Below are positions 63,119 to 64,000 of a stretch of 64,000 nt of DNA, piece by piece. Under the pieces are notes generated by a model. That model saw only the letters and a program-made list of their open reading frames with translations. It did no database searches and was not told the origin of the DNA. This DNA is from Oceaniferula marina (GTDB lineage: Bacteria > Verrucomicrobiota > Verrucomicrobiia > Verrucomicrobiales > Akkermansiaceae): assembly GCF_013391475.1 (NCBI RefSeq), contig NZ_JACBAZ010000004.1:124001-188000 (forward strand), written 5' to 3'. The position numbers and the translations under genes are program-made. The first letter of the stretch is position 1, and the number at the start of each line of letters is the position of its first letter.

Positions 63119-63236
63119 AGCGATCCAGACAAACGGGCGTTTCAGCCTCGCGTTGAAGAAATTATCTCATTTTTCACCAATGGGAAGAACGAAAGATGCC
63201 AAACCGGCCAAAAACCATTACAGCATGAAGGCAAAA

Positions 63237-63312
63237 TGGGGTGACTGACGGGATTCGAACCCGCGACAACCGGAATCACAATCCGGGGCTCTACCCCTGA
63301 GCTACAGTCACC
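63237..63312 (-). tRNA. tRNA-His (anticodon GTG)
   Basis: On the minus strand the acceptor arms GTGACTG and CAGTCAC pair with C73 as discriminator. An extra G at -1 (63312) opposite C73 is the hallmark of tRNA-His. The anticodon stem CCGGA/TCCGG encloses TTGTGAT with GTG at 34-36, and the T-arm is GCGGGTTCGAATCCCGT. CCA (63239-63237) is encoded in the DNA, unlike in the tRNA-Leu here. Confidence 0.97.
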
Positions 63313-63441
63313 ATCGTTTTGTTGCCTCTGCGGCCTTGTCGCAGGAGTGCGGCGCGGAAATAAGCCATTAGCAGCCACTTGCAAAGAGAAAAATGCAGCA
63401 AGTTCAAAAAAATTATCCATTTTGCGGAATCTTCACCAGAA

Positions 63442-63999
63442 TCAAGGCCGCTTCATGGCGTCTCTCACCACTTTTTTACTCAGAAAAATTAAGCACAGCA
63501 CCGGATAAACACAGACAAACACAATATTCATCACATTGCCAACCCCCTGGCTGAGCTGATGAATCCCAGCCTGGCTCTCATTCTGAAGCTCCACCATACT
63601 CTCCTGAAAGTGCGCCGTCACAAACATACCCCAAACCATCATCCCGATAGCCAACACAATACGCACAACCGCCCACACTTGGCTAAGTTTCGGAGCCCAG
63701 GCTTTACGCTTCAACAACCCGATCCCCGCAACCAACAACATCACTGCCAAGATCCACTTCACTCCGGCATCCACATAGATGTAGACTTTCATCCCATCAA
63801 AAGCATCCAGCATCGGCTGCAGTTGCTGGAACTCCTCGCCCCCTTTCTCGACCATTGCCCGAATAAAAAAGAGCGAGGCAATCCCCACAAGGGACATGAT
63901 CCCACCCAAAATGGCATAGCAGATATGAATAATCCCAAACACCTTGGGCAGGGAAGTCCCCTGCGCCGGAGGAAGCTCGGGGACAACAACGGGGGACAT
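63442..63999 (-). CDS. Multi-pass membrane protein, function unknown, at window edge
   Basis: 185 residues, starting at ATG 63999 with only one base before the window end, so the true start could lie outside. A Pro-rich N-terminus is followed by four predicted transmembrane helices (about 18-44, 78-97, 107-131 and 150-176). The middle has GLLKRKAWAPKLSQVWAVVRIV, typical of small conserved bacterial membrane proteins with no known function. Convergent or co-directional partners beyond the edge cannot be seen. Confidence 0.7.
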   Translation of the reverse strand: MSPVVVPELPPAQGTSLPKVFGIIHICYAILGGIMSLVGIASLFFIRAMVEKGGEEFQQLQPMLDAFDGMKVYIYVDAGVKWILAVMLLVAGIGLLKRKAWAPKLSQVWAVVRIVLAIGMMVWGMFVTAHFQESMVELQNESQAGIHQLSQGVGNVMNIVFVCVYPVLCLIFLSKKVVRDAMKRP

Positions 64000-64000
64000 C

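Noticed and set aside
1-64000. CRISPR arrays, prophage, rRNA operon, toxin-antitoxin or restriction systems
   Set aside because: I looked for repeated spacers, integrase or capsid-like genes, 16S/23S sequence and typical small gene pairs and saw none.

Overview
The window looks like a chromosomal segment of a Verrucomicrobiota bacterium, probably an aquatic member of Verrucomicrobiales near Akkermansiaceae/Rubritaleaceae. That placement is an inference from gene content. The evidence is three DUF1080 proteins, a PVC-type propeller/cytochrome c protein, a very large pseudopilin-like protein of the Verru_Chthon cassette A type, a lysine/alanine-rich histone-like protein, an EF-hand protein and a membrane Ser/Thr kinase with lectin-like domains. 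Base composition looks even across the window. Apart from one small MITE-like element there is no sign of a phage, integron, CRISPR array or island.

Layout. 0-15.6 kb: a large lipoprotein, mutM, tRNA-Leu(CAA), a divergent HemF homologue, a tandem pair of related membrane proteins, a six-EF-hand protein, metF, an AsmA-like membrane protein, a YlbF-family protein, a helical-repeat protein, a BaiN/HI0933-type flavoprotein and a YacP-like NYN protein. 15.6-17.6 kb: a histone-like protein and ilvA. 17.6-33.3 kb: one long reverse-strand ribosomal block, transcribed rpsL-rpsG-fusA-rpsJ-rplC-rplD-rplW-rplB-rpsS-(novel gene)-rplV-rpsC-rplP-rpmC-rpsQ-rplN-rplX-rplE-rpsH-rplF-rplR-rpsE-rplO-secY. It has a candidate promoter upstream of rpsL and a strong intrinsic terminator after secY. 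tuf, rpsN, rpmD and everything normally found after secY are missing from it. 33.5-45.5 kb: DUF1080, rnhA, an AraC regulator, the kinase-lectin protein with an SHD1-like partner, a palindromic MITE-like element, holB, a thioredoxin-like protein, gatB and a GH130 protein. 45.5-57 kb: a translationally coupled secreted protein and pseudopilin-like giant, a double DUF1080 protein, lnt, the cytochrome c/propeller protein and another DUF1080. 57-64 kb: ilvE, an orphan LolD-like ATPase, manA, a metallopeptidase, comF, a ROK sugar kinase, rnc, tRNA-His and a membrane protein at the window edge.

How the genes fit together. Most are housekeeping: translation, DNA repair and replication, branched-chain amino acids (ilvA, ilvE), one-carbon metabolism (metF) and mannose/fructose entry (manA, ROK kinase). 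The DUF1080, GH130 and cytochrome c proteins suggest polysaccharide use, which is common in this phylum.

The points most worth following are: (i) an exported coiled-coil protein gene sitting inside the S10 operon between rpsS and rplV, preceded by a long hairpin; (ii) a recurring TAACCATTAA-like element just upstream of about ten start codons in the ribosomal block, where Shine-Dalgarno sequences are mostly missing; (iii) an intrinsic-terminator-like hairpin between rplX and rplE; (iv) the kinase-TM-double-lectin architecture; and (v) a HemF homologue that has lost hallmark residues. Functions are assigned by reading motifs by eye; no database search was run.
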